Source: Blastocatellia bacterium | GTDB lineage: Bacteria > Acidobacteriota > Blastocatellia > HR10 | Direction: 5' to 3' | Assembly: GCA_035573895.1 (NCBI GenBank) | Contig: DATLZR010000131.1 | Location: 1 to 34,490 of the forward strand | Length of the DNA stretch: 34,490 nucleotides | Shown: positions 15,290 to 24,546 of the stretch, piece by piece | How the letters are laid out: the number at the start of each line of letters is the position of its first letter | Numbering within the stretch: position 1 is the stretch's first letter | Notes under the pieces: generated by a model | What the model was told of the DNA's origin: nothing | The model's database searches: none | The model's input: the letters and a program-made list of their open reading frames with translations, nothing else | Translations under genes and position numbers: made by a program

Positions 15290-17275
15290 ATGCTGGAGAG
15301 GATTCTCAGTATTATTCGACAGAGAGTAAGAGAAAGCGCTCTGGAGCTGTGGGGGATAACTCCGGGTGATGTCGTGGTGAACGTTCCCCCACAGCTTTCG
15401 TTTGGAGACCTTGCGCTTCCTGTTGCTTTTGACCTGGCTAAAAGACTGTCAGCCGAGCGACATGAGAAGCGAACGCCACGACAATTGGCCGAAGCGCTTG
15501 CCGAGCGACTCCGGGATATTGAAGGTGTCGCCCGCGTGGAAGTGGCGGGAGGAGGGTACATTAATCTATTTCTCAAACGGGCACAATTTCTCCGCCATCT
15601 AATGACCGCTGGGGAAGAGGTCACACAGTCGCCGGAAAAGATCATCGTCGAGCATACAAGCATCAATCCCAACAAGGCCGCGCACATCGGTCATCTTCGA
15701 AACGCTGTGCTCGGCGACACCCTGGTCCGGTTATTGCGCTCAATCGGACGGCGGGTCGAGGTCCACAACTACATTGACAACACCGGTGTCCAGGTTGCCG
15801 ATATTGTTGTCGGGTTTCTTTACCTCGAGCGCAAGACGCGTGAAGAGATCGAACAGATTCCCGTGAAATTCGACCATTATTGTTGGGATCTCTACGCCCA
15901 AGTGACAGCTTGGTACGAAAGAGAGCCTCAAGCCCTCGAGCTTCGCCGCAGGACACTGGCTGAGATCGAGGCGGGGAACAATCCGACGGCGGAGCTGGCC
16001 GAGTATCTCTCGATGCGGGTTCTCAACTGTCAGCTTGATACGCTGGACCGGTTGAATATCCGTTATGACCTCTTGCCCCGGGAAGGGGAGATCCTTCATT
16101 TAAAGTTTTGGGATCGGGCTTTTGAGATGCTGAAGTCCGCCGGGTTGGTCGTTTATGAAACGACAGGGAAAAATAAGGGCTGCTGGGTCATGCGCGGGCA
16201 AAGACCCACGGGCGATGAGACGACGGCTGAGGAAGAAGCCGCCAAAATCCTTGTTCGCTCCGATGGAACGGTCCTCTATACAGCCAAAGACATTGCCTAT
16301 CACTTGTGGAAGCTCGGTCGGCTGGGCGTGGATTTCAATTACCGACCGTTTCGGACCTACCAGGATGGTCATGTGACCTGGATCACCACGCGGGAGGGCG
16401 AGGAAACCCAACGTCACACCCGTCCGATGTTCGGACATGGGACGGCCTACCTGAGCGTCATCGGGTCCGAGCAGAGTTACCTTCAGGCTTTTGTAAAACA
16501 AGCGATACAGGCCCTTGTGCCGGATGACGATCAGGTGCGTCAGAGTGCTCATATTGGCTACGAGAAGGTATCCCTGACCCCCCAGGCCTGTCTGGAGTTA
16601 GGCATTGAGTTGAGTCCCGAGGAACAGACGCGGAGACAGATAAGCATGTCGGGGCGTCGAGGACTGGGGGTGAAGGCGGATGACCTCATTGACAAGCTGG
16701 AGGAAAAGGCGATAGCCGAAGTGCATCAGCGGCATCCGGAGCTAGATACGGAAGCATGCCGGGCAATCGGTCAGTCAATCGCTCGGGCTGCACTCCGATA
16801 TTTCCTCGTCAAATATAGCCGTACAACACCCATCGCCTTCGATTTTGCCGAGGCCCTCGCGTTTGAAGGCGAGACCGGGCCTTACGCCCAATATGCTGTC
16901 GTTCGTGCCAACAGCATCTTCCAAAAACTGCGGGACGCGGGGATGACGCCGCAGGGACTCGAGGCACTGGAGGAAGGGAATCTCGAACAAATGCTGACGG
17001 GTACGGAAGGAGACGATTTGTGGTCGCTCATTTATCTTGCCGGCCGGCTGTCGGAGGTTGTTCGACAGGCCTGTGCCAGCTATGAGCCCGCTTTGGTCGC
17101 AAAATACGTCTTTCAACTCGCCCAGCGGTTTAACGCTTTCTATCACACCTACCACATCCTGAGCGAGAGTGAGAGTGCCCGGCGGGAACTCTATATCGCT
17201 ATTGCCGATCTCGTACGGCGGCAGTTGCAACGGGCTCTCAATCTGTTAGGAATCGAAGTCCCCGACCTGATGTGA
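15290..17275 (+). CDS. argS: Arginyl-tRNA synthetase
   Basis: A 661-residue class I aminoacyl-tRNA synthetase that charges tRNA-Arg. The N-terminal additional domain (residues 1-110) is followed by the catalytic domain with INPNKAAHIGHLRNAVLGD, the HIGH motif being at 132-135. The KMSKS-equivalent region is ISMSGRRGLGVKADDLIDKL, with MSGRRG in place of MSTRKG, a common ArgRS variant. The C-terminal helical anticodon-binding domain contains GETGPYAQYAVVRANSI and FNAFYHTYHIL. At 661 residues it is longer than E. coli ArgRS (577), as in several deep-branching groups. The ATG at 15290 is preceded by GAGG; 15260 is an alternative, while the open frame to 15128 lies upstream of the predicted transcription start. 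It converges on the permease gene with only six bases between stops. Confidence 0.95.
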   Translation: MLERILSIIRQRVRESALELWGITPGDVVVNVPPQLSFGDLALPVAFDLAKRLSAERHEKRTPRQLAEALAERLRDIEGVARVEVAGGGYINLFLKRAQFLRHLMTAGEEVTQSPEKIIVEHTSINPNKAAHIGHLRNAVLGDTLVRLLRSIGRRVEVHNYIDNTGVQVADIVVGFLYLERKTREEIEQIPVKFDHYCWDLYAQVTAWYEREPQALELRRRTLAEIEAGNNPTAELAEYLSMRVLNCQLDTLDRLNIRYDLLPREGEILHLKFWDRAFEMLKSAGLVVYETTGKNKGCWVMRGQRPTGDETTAEEEAAKILVRSDGTVLYTAKDIAYHLWKLGRLGVDFNYRPFRTYQDGHVTWITTREGEETQRHTRPMFGHGTAYLSVIGSEQSYLQAFVKQAIQALVPDDDQVRQSAHIGYEKVSLTPQACLELGIELSPEEQTRRQISMSGRRGLGVKADDLIDKLEEKAIAEVHQRHPELDTEACRAIGQSIARAALRYFLVKYSRTTPIAFDFAEALAFEGETGPYAQYAVVRANSIFQKLRDAGMTPQGLEALEEGNLEQMLTGTEGDDLWSLIYLAGRLSEVVRQACASYEPALVAKYVFQLAQRFNAFYHTYHILSESESARRELYIAIADLVRRQLQRALNLLGIEVPDLM

Positions 17276-17281
17276 CATTCC

Positions 17282-18562
17282 CTATCGCTTCCGAACCCAG
17301 GCCCAGTTGGCCAGGGCGAAAAGAGCCGTCACCCCGAAGACGTGGATTTCCGACCATCCCATCTGGGTGATCACGGTCAGTGAGAATCCCAGGCCAATAA
17401 GGGCGACAATCTGCCCTCCGGGGAGACGAAAGCGGGGCTGCTCAGAACTTTTTCGCCGCAGGACGATCAGTGCGGCGCATGTTGCTCCGTACGTGAAGAG
17501 GCGGGCTATGGCCGAAAGCGATACGTTCCAGGCAAATGTTCCTCCGATGGCCACGATCCAGATACAGAGCGCAGAGGCGATGATGGCTCGATAGGGTGTG
17601 CGAAACTGTTGGTGGATCGCGGCGAAACTTCGGGGGAAGTCGCCTCGTTCGGCGAGTGCGAAGGGAAGCCGAGGCGTGTTGAGCATCATGGAACTGAGGT
17701 ATCCGTAGACGGAGATCATTGCGCCCAAGCTGATCCCTGCGGCCCCCACAGGGCCCAAGAATTCTCGGGCGGCTGCGGCCAGAGGGCGCGAGGTCGGCTC
17801 GGATGGCGGAAGGGTGGAGACGACGACCAGTTGGACCAGGGTGTAGACCGTAGCCACAACAGCGAGGCCGACAAAAAGGGCGAAGGGAGCATCACGACGC
17901 GGGTGCTTGGCCTCGCCCATGGGCAGGAGTGCTGCCTCGAACCCACCATAGGCGAAGATCAGCAACAGCAGTGCGCGCAGCCAATCATGCTCAGTTGGTG
18001 GGGACGTTCCGTCCCAGGGAATTGGGTGAGAGCGAGTCAGGATGAGCCCGAAGATGATGAATAACCCCAGGGGAATGAGTTTCGCCACAGTGAAGACGTT
18101 GCTGACTTGTGCGCCTGCCCGAACTCCTCGGTAGTTGATCAGCCCGAGAAATCCGATAAGCAGAGTGAGGATGAGGAATCTTGGCAGGGGCTTCACGGCG
18201 GGAGACCAGAACTCGGCCAGATAGTTGACGAAAAGATTGGCATTGGCTCCCGCTGCTGTAATTCGCACGAGCCAGGCCAGCCACGCGATCTGCAGCCCGA
18301 TGAAACGACCGAAAGCATCACGGGCATATAAATACGGTCCCCCGGCATCAGCATACCGTGAAGCAACCTCAGCAAAACAAGCGACGATGGAACCTATTCC
18401 GAGTGCAGCGACAAGGTACGCCAATGGACTGGAGGGACCCAAGAGTCTCGCCACTTCCGAAGGAAGTCCGAAAATTCCGCTGCCAATAATGGAGTTGATG
18501 ACAAGAGCTGTCAGGCTCCACCGGCCGATCGCGCGGATGAGATGGGGTGAAGAATTTGTCAT
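17282..18562 (-). CDS. APC-family amino-acid permease
   Basis: A 426-residue integral membrane protein with about 12 hydrophobic segments. TM1 carries the APC signature NSIIGSGIFGLPSEVA, whose broken helix binds the amino-acid backbone. AEVASRYADAGGPYLYARDAFG is the conserved TM2-TM3 loop (read in parts). FAYGGFEAALLPMGEAKHPRRD is typical of TM6 and after. It imports an amino acid or polyamine across the inner membrane, driven by the ion gradient; the substrate cannot be told. The ATG at 18562 has only a weak ribosome site. It lies 37 bases after the oxidoreductase gene on the same strand with a perfect hairpin between, so expression may be partly uncoupled. Confidence 0.88.
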   Translation of the reverse strand: MTNSSPHLIRAIGRWSLTALVINSIIGSGIFGLPSEVARLLGPSSPLAYLVAALGIGSIVACFAEVASRYADAGGPYLYARDAFGRFIGLQIAWLAWLVRITAAGANANLFVNYLAEFWSPAVKPLPRFLILTLLIGFLGLINYRGVRAGAQVSNVFTVAKLIPLGLFIIFGLILTRSHPIPWDGTSPPTEHDWLRALLLLIFAYGGFEAALLPMGEAKHPRRDAPFALFVGLAVVATVYTLVQLVVVSTLPPSEPTSRPLAAAAREFLGPVGAAGISLGAMISVYGYLSSMMLNTPRLPFALAERGDFPRSFAAIHQQFRTPYRAIIASALCIWIVAIGGTFAWNVSLSAIARLFTYGATCAALIVLRRKSSEQPRFRLPGGQIVALIGLGFSLTVITQMGWSEIHVFGVTALFALANWAWVRKR

Positions 18563-18579
18563 CGAAGATGAAAGTTTCC

Positions 18580-18596
18580 CTGACCGAGACGGTCAG
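18580..18596 (-). terminator. Hairpin between oxidoreductase and permease genes
   Basis: CTGACCG-AGA-CGGTCAG is a perfect 7-base-pair stem with a 3-base loop, three bases after the oxidoreductase stop and 17 bases before the permease ATG. No U-tract. It could be an attenuator, an mRNA-stability element or a protein-binding palindrome. Confidence 0.35.
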
Positions 18597-18599
18597 AGC

Positions 18600-20201
18600 T
18601 CACGCCCGTCTTCTCCTCCAATCCCGGAGAATTTCCCGAGCCGCGTTGAGCCCGGGCACGCCCATGACTCCGCCACCGGGGTGCGTTCCCGCACCGCACA
18701 GGTAGAGGTTCCTGATCGGGGTGCGGTACTGGGCCCATCCTCCCACGGGCCGGAGGGAGAAAAGCTGGTCCAGTGTCATGTCGCCGTGGAAAATATTCCC
18801 TCCCGTCAGGCCGAATACCTCTTCAAGGTCAAGGGGGGAAAGAACCTGTCGGTGAATGACGCGGTCCTTGAAACCGGGGGCATACTCCTCGATCAGGTCC
18901 ATTACCCGGTCGGCGTATTCCTCTTTGAGCTGGTCCCAGGTCCCTTCCGCCAAACGGTAGGGGGTGTACTGGAGAAATACACCCATGATGTGCTTCCCTT
19001 CAGGCGCCAGCGTTTTGTCGTAGGTTGTGGGAAATGTAATCTCCAGCAACGGTCGCCGTGATGGTTGCCCGTATTTGGCATCGTCCCAGGCTCGTTCGAG
19101 GTCTTCCAGACCAGGACAGATGTGGATAGTCGTCTTATGATGGGGTTGAAGATCCGAGCCGGGTGCGGCGCGAAAGCTCGGCAATGCATCGAGAGCAAAA
19201 TTGATCTTCATGGAACAGCCGGTCATGCGGATGCGCCGGACATCTTCGGCAAAGTCCGGGTCAAAATGTTGGTCGCCGATCAGCGACAGGAAGGTTCGTT
19301 TCGGATCGGCATTGGACACAATGATCCGGCCAGGGATCTCTTCTCCGGTGGTCAAAACGACAGCCGTGGCTCGGCCATCCCGGACGACGATGCGCTGGAC
19401 TTCGGCGTTCGTTCGGATGGTCGCCCCGGCTGAGCGGGCTGCCGAGGCGATGGCGTGCGCAAGGGCCCCCATACCCCCGCGGACAAATCCCCAGAGGCCG
19501 CGATGTCCGTTGACCTTGCCCATCACATGATGGAGTAAGACGTAGGCTGTTCCCGGAGTCCTTGGCCCACCACTTGTTCCGATCACACCATCAGTGGCCA
19601 GCGTGACCTTCAGCGCATCCGATTCAAACCAGGGATCGAGAAAGTCGGCTGCGCTCTGTGTGAAAATCCGGATCAGCTCAAGGCGTGTTCTCTCACCAGT
19701 CCGCGACACCACCCAGCCGAATTTCCCCAGTCTGAGGAGGTCGGGAAGTCCTGTCCGCACAACGTTCGGTGGGGTCATGAGGAGAATTTGTTCGATGGCC
19801 TCGGCGAGCCGTTCGATATGTTCTTCGTAGCGAGGATAGGCGTCAGCATCTTTACGGGAAAATCGGGCGATCTCCTGGCACGTTTGTCTTTGATCCTGCC
19901 AGATAGTGAGTGACCGGCCATCGGGGAAGGGAGTCCAGAATGCGGGATCTTTAGGAAACACGAAATATCCGTGACGGGGGAGGTCGAGGTCCCGGATGAT
20001 ACGAGGATGCAGAAGGCTGCACAGGTAGGCGGCAGTGGAGACCTTGAAGCCGGGGAAGACCTCTTCCGTTACACAAGCTCCTCCGATGAGGGAGCGCCGC
20101 TCAAGGACAATCACCCTCAAGCCGGCGCGTGCGAGGTAGGCTGCCGTCACAAGGCCATTGTGACCTCCGCCCACAATGACTACATCCCACGTCTGAGTCA
20201 T
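18600..20201 (-). CDS. Phytoene-dehydrogenase-like FAD oxidoreductase (PYROXD2 type)
   Basis: A 533-residue FAD-dependent oxidoreductase of the carotenoid desaturase/PYROXD2 group. The N-terminal dinucleotide fold VVIVGGGHNGLVTAAYLAR is followed by LERRSLIGGACVTEE. The C-terminal FAD motif is LCGAGTHPGGGVMGVPGLNA, characteristic of this family. GRIIVSNADPKRTFLSLIG is another family block. The substrate is unknown: members include carotenoid desaturases and isomerases as well as the uncharacterised PYROXD2 branch, which this resembles more closely (NGL, GGACVTEE). No carotenoid genes are nearby. The ATG at 20201 lacks a clear ribosome site. It follows the CoA-binding protein gene by 68 bases on the same strand. 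Confidence 0.88.
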   Translation of the reverse strand: MTQTWDVVIVGGGHNGLVTAAYLARAGLRVIVLERRSLIGGACVTEEVFPGFKVSTAAYLCSLLHPRIIRDLDLPRHGYFVFPKDPAFWTPFPDGRSLTIWQDQRQTCQEIARFSRKDADAYPRYEEHIERLAEAIEQILLMTPPNVVRTGLPDLLRLGKFGWVVSRTGERTRLELIRIFTQSAADFLDPWFESDALKVTLATDGVIGTSGGPRTPGTAYVLLHHVMGKVNGHRGLWGFVRGGMGALAHAIASAARSAGATIRTNAEVQRIVVRDGRATAVVLTTGEEIPGRIIVSNADPKRTFLSLIGDQHFDPDFAEDVRRIRMTGCSMKINFALDALPSFRAAPGSDLQPHHKTTIHICPGLEDLERAWDDAKYGQPSRRPLLEITFPTTYDKTLAPEGKHIMGVFLQYTPYRLAEGTWDQLKEEYADRVMDLIEEYAPGFKDRVIHRQVLSPLDLEEVFGLTGGNIFHGDMTLDQLFSLRPVGGWAQYRTPIRNLYLCGAGTHPGGGVMGVPGLNAAREILRDWRRRRA

Positions 20202-20269
20202 GTTCTACCGGTGCCGTGCGCTGCTCTTCGTAACAGCAGGCCCTTGCCATAGGTCGGAGGAGCACTCAT

Positions 20270-20716
20270 CTAGCGTGCGAGCCCCTCAGCTCCACTACGG
20301 GCGCAGGCAAACAACTTGCAGTGCTCCTTGAGCATGCATCTGTTGACCACGACCATCAGTCCGGCTGTGAGGGCTCGGTGGGCTGCCTGCTCATCGAGGA
20401 CGCCCTCCTGCATCCAGATTGCTGGAATCCCCAAACGAATGGCTTCCTCGACGATGGGAGCAACGTGTTCCGAGCGGCGAAAGATAGTGACGACGTCTAT
20501 CTTTTCAGGGACGTCGCTCAGTCGAGCATATGCGCGTTCGCCGAGGACTTCAACCTCGAAGGGATTGACCGGGATTATCCGATATCCCTGGGACTGAAGG
20601 TACTCGGCTACGCCATGACTCGGACGGGTCGGCTTTGAGGATAGTCCCACGACGGCGATGACCTTACTGGACAGGAGAATCTTCCGAATGACGTTCGGAT
20701 CGTTAATCCGCATCAT
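20270..20716 (-). CDS. CoA-binding domain protein (YccU-like)
   Basis: A roughly 148-residue single-domain protein with a Rossmann-type CoA-binding fold: VIAVVGLSSKPTRPSHGVAEY, YRIIPVNPFEVEVLGERAY, VVTIFRRSEHVAPIVEEAI and AIWMQEGVLDEQAA, ending VVNRCMLKEHCKLF. This matches the small YccU/CoA-binding family (PF13380), related to the N-terminal part of succinyl-CoA synthetase alpha; the function of the single-domain form is not well defined. The start is uncertain: the ATGs at 20716 and 20713 give the usual length, and a GTG at 20761 is possible. A weak promoter (TTGCAT 20780-20775, TACTCA 20757-20752) would favour the shorter form. It is first in a minus-strand row with the oxidoreductase and permease. 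Confidence 0.85.
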   Translation of the reverse strand: MMRINDPNVIRKILLSSKVIAVVGLSSKPTRPSHGVAEYLQSQGYRIIPVNPFEVEVLGERAYARLSDVPEKIDVVTIFRRSEHVAPIVEEAIRLGIPAIWMQEGVLDEQAAHRALTAGLMVVVNRCMLKEHCKLFACARSGAEGLAR

Positions 20717-20890
20717 TCTCGCTCGTCGCCGCTGATTCTGTGTAGCCAATATGAGTAGCACACTTACGGGGGAAATGCAAAATCGGGCCGGAGTGTTCGA
20801 CTCAAACCGAAGCCTGAGCTGATGGGCCGGAGGATTCTCGCATCCGCACAGCTCTGACCGCCGGCGCTGTATTCAATCTGTCGCTTCTCG

Positions 20891-20917
20891 TTCGCAGAGT
20901 CACAGATGTGATAAAAT
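20891..20917 (+). promoter_or_regulatory. Extended -10 promoter of glutamate dehydrogenase gene
   Basis: TAAAAT (20912-20917) preceded by TGA gives an extended -10. The best -35 is TTCGCA (20891-20896) at a short 15-base spacing. Because the -10 overlaps the ATG at 20916, it argues that translation begins at 20970 instead. Confidence 0.38.
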
Positions 20918-20969
20918 GGCACTTCTTGTGAGACAACAACTGCGGGGATACCAGGAGGAACGGCGCACT

Positions 20970-22247
20970 ATGTATCGGAGCTTTGATCGGTTGGAAGATG
21001 TCAATGAGGATAATCCGCTCGATTCTATGATCTATCATTTTGACCGCGCGGCCCGGCTGATTAATCTGGAGCGCGATCTCTACAACTTCATGCGGTATCC
21101 GAGCCGTGAGATCACCGTCTATATCCCTGTGATGATGGATGACGGCCATCTGGAAGTTTTTGTCGGCTATCGCGTGCAGCATAACTTCGCCCGAGGTCCG
21201 GCCAAAGGGGGCATTCGCTACGCTCCCGATGTGACGCTCGATGAGATTCGAGCGTTGGCTGCCTGGATGACATGGAAGTGTGCCGTCGTTAACATTCCTT
21301 TCGGCGGAGCAAAGGGAGGGGTGGTGTGTGACCCGTCGAAGTTGTCGCGGGGAGAACTGGAGCGACTGACGCGGCGCTACACGGCTCAGTTGCTCGATGT
21401 GATCGGTCCTGAGCGCGACGTCCCGGCACCGGACCTCAACACCGATGAGCAGATCATGGCGTGGATCATGGACACATACTCGATGCATGCTCGCCATGCG
21501 GTGACGGCGGTGGTCACCGGCAAGCCGGTGGAACTGGGTGGGTCGGCCGGTCGCCGACAGGCAACTGGACGTGGTTTGCTCATCGTCGCGCGTGAGGCGT
21601 GTCGCCAGTGCGGCATTTCCCCAGAGGGGGCCCGAGTCGTTATTCAGGGAGCAGGAAACGTCGGAGGGGTGGCGGCCGAGCTTCTCCATCAGGCCGGATT
21701 CCGCGTCATCGCTATAGCTGATGCGCTCGGCGGAGTCTATAATCCGCATGGGCTCAACATCCCGGAGCTTATGCACTATCATCGGTCGAATAAAACCTTT
21801 CACGGGTATCCGGAAGGGGAGGACATCAGCAATCGAGATCTTCTGGAACTTGAGTGTGAGTTGCTCATCCCGGCGGCCGTGGAAAATCAAATAACATCCC
21901 GAAATGCTGACCGTATTCGCTGTAAGATCCTCTGCGAAGGTGCCAACGGACCGACAACGGCCATTGCTGATGAGATCCTTGACAAACGTGGGATTTTTGT
22001 CGTGCCGGATATTCTGGCTAATGCCGGTGGGGTCACTGTGAGCTATTTTGAATGGGTGCAGGATCGAATGGGTTACTTCTGGAGTGAACAGGAAGTTGTT
22101 GAGAAACTCGAAGCCGTTATGGTAAAAAGCTTTCGCGACGTCCTCGGTTACGCCGAGCGGTTCGGCGTAACGATGCGTACGGCAGCCTATATGCTGGCGA
22201 TTGATCGTGTGGCGTACGATACGAGGATACGTGGCATTTATGCCTGA
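20970..22247 (+). CDS. gdhA: Glu/Leu/Phe/Val dehydrogenase, probably glutamate dehydrogenase
   Basis: A 425-residue hexameric-type amino-acid dehydrogenase. The dimerisation-domain motif [21 protein letters not shown] and the catalytic-lysine motif [16 protein letters not shown] are both intact. [21 protein letters not shown] follows, then the NAD(P) fold [17 protein letters not shown]. These match glutamate dehydrogenase, interconverting glutamate with 2-oxoglutarate and ammonia. The start at 20970 has AGGAGG (20953-20958) eleven bases upstream; the longer frame from 20916 has no ribosome site and overlaps the proposed -10 box. The propeller gene starts 16 bases after the stop, so the two are probably co-transcribed. 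Cofactor preference cannot be read with confidence, although the residues after GAGNVG ([11 protein letters not shown]) fit NAD. Confidence 0.93.
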   Translation: MYRSFDRLEDVNEDNPLDSMIYHFDRAARLINLERDLYNFMRYPSREITVYIPVMMDDGHLEVFVGYRVQHNFARGPAKGGIRYAPDVTLDEIRALAAWMTWKCAVVNIPFGGAKGGVVCDPSKLSRGELERLTRRYTAQLLDVIGPERDVPAPDLNTDEQIMAWIMDTYSMHARHAVTAVVTGKPVELGGSAGRRQATGRGLLIVAREACRQCGISPEGARVVIQGAGNVGGVAAELLHQAGFRVIAIADALGGVYNPHGLNIPELMHYHRSNKTFHGYPEGEDISNRDLLELECELLIPAAVENQITSRNADRIRCKILCEGANGPTTAIADEILDKRGIFVVPDILANAGGVTVSYFEWVQDRMGYFWSEQEVVEKLEAVMVKSFRDVLGYAERFGVTMRTAAYMLAIDRVAYDTRIRGIYA

Positions 22248-22263
22248 GTGGAGGAAGAGGTCA

Positions 22264-24315
22264 ATGTGGCGGCGAATTCTCAGCAGCTTACTTGTGGTGA
22301 TAGTGACTGCTTTAGCTTCTCCTCTTTCGTTGGGAAGCTCTTTTCCTGAAAGCGATTCACCTCCGTTGTGGCAGTGGACGCTCACAGGCCCCTTTGGCGG
22401 GGATGCCCGCCGGTTGGCTGCTCACCCCAGGCTACCGAACCGCGTGTTTGTGGGAACTAATGACGGGCAATTATTTCGTTCGGAAGACGGGGGACGACGC
22501 TGGGTGCTGGTCACGGGATTTAATCGGCCAGGCTTTTGCGTGAGCGAGATTCTCATTGATATCGAGAACCCTGACACGCTGTATGTGGCGGGGTGGTTGC
22601 TTTTCCATGAAAACGGCGGGGGGATTTACCGGAGCCGGGACGGAGGTGTCACATGGGAGCTTGTGCTACACAGTCAATCGGTTCGGGCACTGGCCCAGTC
22701 CCCCACACGCCCCGATGTCCTGGTGGCGGGAACGCTCGATGGCGTGTTGATGAGTCGTGATCGGGGAAGCACATGGCAGAGGATCTCCCCCGAAGGTCAC
22801 CCGGAAATACGTAATATCGAATCGCTGGCGGTTGATCCTCGTTCGGAACAAATAATCTACGTGGGCACATGGCATCTGCCCTGGAAGACGGTTGACGGGG
22901 GAAGGACCTGGTTCCGAACCGGAGGCCGAGACACTGGAATCGTGGATGATTCGGATGTCTTCAGCATCGTCATTGACGGTTCCAACCCGGACGTTGTTTA
23001 CCTGACAGCATGCACGGGAATTTACAAGTCAGTGACAGCCGGCAGAAGGTGGTCGCGCGTGAGCGGAGTTCCGTCGCGGAGCCGACGGACGCTGACGCTG
23101 GCGCAGGATGAGGGAGACCGGAGGGTTGTATATGCAGGGACGACCGAAGGGCTTTGGAGGACAACGGACGGAGGAGCGACTTGGAGTCTGATAACATCTG
23201 ATCGGTTAATCGTCCAGGATATCGCGTTGATCCGGGACCCGGGTGACGCAGGCGCAACAGTTCTCATTGCTACCGAAAATGCTGGCATTCTGGCGCTCCG
23301 TCCCGGCCGCGACCGTTTTGAGACGTCCAACGAAGGGTTCTCAAATCGAACGGTTTCTGTAGTTGTGGCAGATCGAGAAATCCGTGGGCGGATTTACTGC
23401 GGCCTGTTGCGCCGGGGATTGTCGAGTCCGTTGTTTCTCAGTGAGGATGGTGGCTACACGTGGTCAGAGGTGACATCGGCACGAGAGCTCCTGGAGATTT
23501 TATCGCTGTTTCAATCCCGAAAGAGAGGAGACGTCTACTATGCCCTGACTCCACGCGGAATCTTTCGCTCGGAAAACCGGGGTCTAACATGGAGTCGGAT
23601 GCCGTCGGTGGAGTCAGAGGCTGTCAAGGGAAAGGAGGCGGAAAGCATCGTCGAAGTGGCCGAGACGTCGAAGGGAGATCTGCTGGCCCTCACCCGGAGG
23701 GCGCTTTACCTCTTCGATCAAACAAATCAATCGTGGCGGCGGATTACTGTTGCGTGGAGTGGAGTTCGCTTCACTTCGCTGCACGCAAGTGAAACGGACG
23801 CTCTCTTTGTGGGAACGGATAGCGCGATCCTTCTTGAGAGTCGGGATCGAGGTCAGCTATGGAAGCGATTGCATATTCCGCCTGCCGCCGGGGCCATCCA
23901 GGCGATATTCGCTCATCCCGCCGACGAGGGACTCCTCTTTATCGGGACTCCTGTTGGGTTATTCCGTTCTCATACGGGAGGAAAACACTGGGAGAGGTGC
24001 AGCGACGGGTTGCCGGTAGCCGATATTGTTTCGATCCGGGTGCGGCCTGATCAACCAGATGAGATGGTGGTTTGCGACTATCGGCGGGGAGCAATTTACT
24101 ATTCCCGGGATCGAGGTCGCACATGGGAGCGGATTGATGCCGTGACGGCCAAGTCAAGAGCCTGGATGGCGAGTTTCGATCCGTTTGATACGGACCGCGT
24201 GCTCGTGGCCTCAAGTGGTGCGGGCGTATATGTTGGGATCCGTCAGGCGCGCAGGGAGGCAATTTCGTCTTCACTCGCCTTCGTAAGATTGCGCCTCTTG
24301 ACTAGTCCTCAGTGA
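22264..24315 (+). CDS. Exported Asp-box (BNR) beta-propeller protein
   Basis: A 683-residue protein with a signal peptide (residues 1-25, MWRRILSSLLVVIVTALA) and at least ten Asp-box (SxDxGxTW) turns: SEDGGRRW, SRDGGVTW, SRDRGSTW, TVDGGRTW, TTDGGATW, SEDGGYTW, SENRGLTW, SRDRGQLW, SHTGGKHW, SRDRGRTW, plus the degenerate SVTAGRRW. Such repeats build the beta-propellers of sialidases, sortilin/Vps10 and photosystem assembly factor Ycf48. Catalytic sialidase residues are not evident. Blade count suggests a double propeller. It is presumably periplasmic or outer-surface and may bind a ligand or assist assembly. The ATG at 22264 has GAGGAAGAGG upstream; 22240 is an alternative. It is 16 bases downstream of gdhA. 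Confidence 0.83.
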   Translation: MWRRILSSLLVVIVTALASPLSLGSSFPESDSPPLWQWTLTGPFGGDARRLAAHPRLPNRVFVGTNDGQLFRSEDGGRRWVLVTGFNRPGFCVSEILIDIENPDTLYVAGWLLFHENGGGIYRSRDGGVTWELVLHSQSVRALAQSPTRPDVLVAGTLDGVLMSRDRGSTWQRISPEGHPEIRNIESLAVDPRSEQIIYVGTWHLPWKTVDGGRTWFRTGGRDTGIVDDSDVFSIVIDGSNPDVVYLTACTGIYKSVTAGRRWSRVSGVPSRSRRTLTLAQDEGDRRVVYAGTTEGLWRTTDGGATWSLITSDRLIVQDIALIRDPGDAGATVLIATENAGILALRPGRDRFETSNEGFSNRTVSVVVADREIRGRIYCGLLRRGLSSPLFLSEDGGYTWSEVTSARELLEILSLFQSRKRGDVYYALTPRGIFRSENRGLTWSRMPSVESEAVKGKEAESIVEVAETSKGDLLALTRRALYLFDQTNQSWRRITVAWSGVRFTSLHASETDALFVGTDSAILLESRDRGQLWKRLHIPPAAGAIQAIFAHPADEGLLFIGTPVGLFRSHTGGKHWERCSDGLPVADIVSIRVRPDQPDEMVVCDYRRGAIYYSRDRGRTWERIDAVTAKSRAWMASFDPFDTDRVLVASSGAGVYVGIRQARREAISSSLAFVRLRLLTSPQ

Positions 24316-24422
24316 GATAGACATCCCCCATCACGTATTTCCTTAACGTGTTGAGGGACAGCTCCTGCCCTCGGAGTACATCAGCGGAGGAAAGTTGAAG
24401 AAAAGGGTGAAGAAATTAGTTC

Positions 24423-24450
24423 TTGACTTTTCCTGGTGCTTTCGTACTAT
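24423..24450 (+). promoter_or_regulatory. Promoter of the ASPM/SPD-2/Hydin-like gene
   Basis: TTGACT (24423-24428), 16-base spacer, TACTAT (24445-24450). The leader to the ATG at 24547 is about 90 bases. Confidence 0.5.
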
Positions 24451-24546
24451 AGCGTGCCATGATGTTGCGCGAAGAGATAGTACGGCAAGTCCGAGATCGG
24501 GTTGAGCGCGTGCTCGTATCGCTAAAACCAATCGGGAGTGGATGCG

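Noticed and set aside
20802-22385. 527-codon minus-strand ORF opposite gdhA
   Set aside because: It mirrors a clear glutamate dehydrogenase. The translation is His/Arg-rich with no family likeness and no ribosome site; typical shadow of a high-GC gene.
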